Shown one piece after another: positions 35,280 to 35,417 of a stretch of 35,417 bases of DNA; the first letter of the stretch is position 1, and each line of letters opens with the position of its first letter. Under the pieces are notes generated by a model. That model saw only the letters and a program-made list of their open reading frames with translations. It was not told the DNA's origin and did no database searches. The stretch is from the IMG/VR virus record IMGVR_UViG_3300027996_000094, positions 1 to 35,417 of that record. One strand, 5' to 3'. The DNA is from a virus. The position numbers were made by a program, and so were the translations under genes.

Positions 35280-35417
35280 ATGACCACCACCCTTCGCCCA
35301 CACCAGCGCAAAGCACTGAATGCGATGCTGGTATATGACAAGGGTCAGGTCATCATCCCCACGGGTGGTGGTAAAACAATGTGCATGATTCACGATATTA
35401 TTGAGAATCAAAAGTAT
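35280..35417 (+). CDS. Superfamily II helicase, N-terminal fragment (3' truncated)
   Basis: The 46 codons in the window begin MTTTLRPHQRKALNAML and include VIIPTGGGKT, a Walker A motif preceded by the LRPHQ-type Q motif of superfamily II helicases (UvsW/type III restriction-like). It probably unwinds branched DNA in replication or recombination. The frame is open to the window edge. It is not possible to tell UvsW from other SF2 helicases with this fragment. Confidence 0.85.
   Translation, partial: MTTTLRPHQRKALNAMLVYDKGQVIIPTGGGKTMCMIHDIIENQKY

Noticed and set aside
34562-35341. Minus-strand ORF of 259 codons
   Set aside because: It runs antisense through the ParB-like gene and the terminator, and has no recognisable domain.

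Overview
This window is part of the genome of a T4-like cyanophage, a contractile-tailed myovirus of marine Synechococcus or Prochlorococcus. The evidence is an AT-rich, tightly packed gene set with T4-type genes (gp33, gp32, gp53, gp48, gp4, gp54, gp26 and hub proteins). It also carries cyanobacterium-derived metabolic genes: plastocyanin, a 6-phosphogluconate dehydrogenase fragment, TalC transaldolase and CP12. I know the species only to this level.

Layout. (1) 1-3212: host-metabolism block with petE, a truncated gnd, talC and a string of tiny translationally coupled ORFs, several of them single-span membrane peptides. (2) 3205-5660: small genes behind a composite early/late promoter (two share a leader motif; one is DUF4278-like), a tandem pair of related acidic proteins, a small fibre-like protein and glutaredoxin. 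(3) 5676-10572: DNA and nucleotide metabolism and transcription genes: thyX, phoH, a PD-(D/E)XK exonuclease, gp33, a DUF1825-like protein and gp32. (4) 10569-12921, minus strand: gp53, gp48, an unknown and the gp4 head-completion nuclease. (5) 12952-24403, plus strand: gp54, gp26 with a short -1-frame partner, a tape-measure candidate, a tail lysin with glycosidase and M23 domains, a gp27-like hub, cp12, a gp5-like OB-fold hub, a spike-like protein and two further structural proteins. (6) 24406-25051: two small ORFs, two tRNAs and a late promoter. (7) 25084-33393: a 1960-residue fibre with a collar domain and a His-x-His needle, then an 800-residue fibre-like protein. (8) 33398-35417: three sigma70-type units encoding a Cys/His/Asp protein, a ParB-like protein and the start of an SF2 helicase.

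How it fits together. The metabolic genes fit the known cyanophage programme: CP12 restrains the Calvin cycle, TalC pushes carbon through the pentose phosphate pathway, and plastocyanin supports electron flow. ThyX, glutaredoxin, PhoH, exonuclease and gp32 serve replication, and gp33 licenses late transcription. Late promoters (CTAAATA or TATAAATA) precede most structural units, often fused to the stop codon of the gene before. Early or middle units carry host-like TTGACA-N17-TATAAT boxes.

Most notable observations: a textbook -1 slippery heptamer (T TTT TTC) at the end of gp26 that opens into a start-less conserved ORF just before the tape-measure candidate; redistribution of the T4 gp5 domains over three genes; a fibre tip with sixteen HxH motifs; and a cluster of micro-membrane proteins around petE, gnd and talC. 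Family names come from reading the translations and from memory; no database search was possible.
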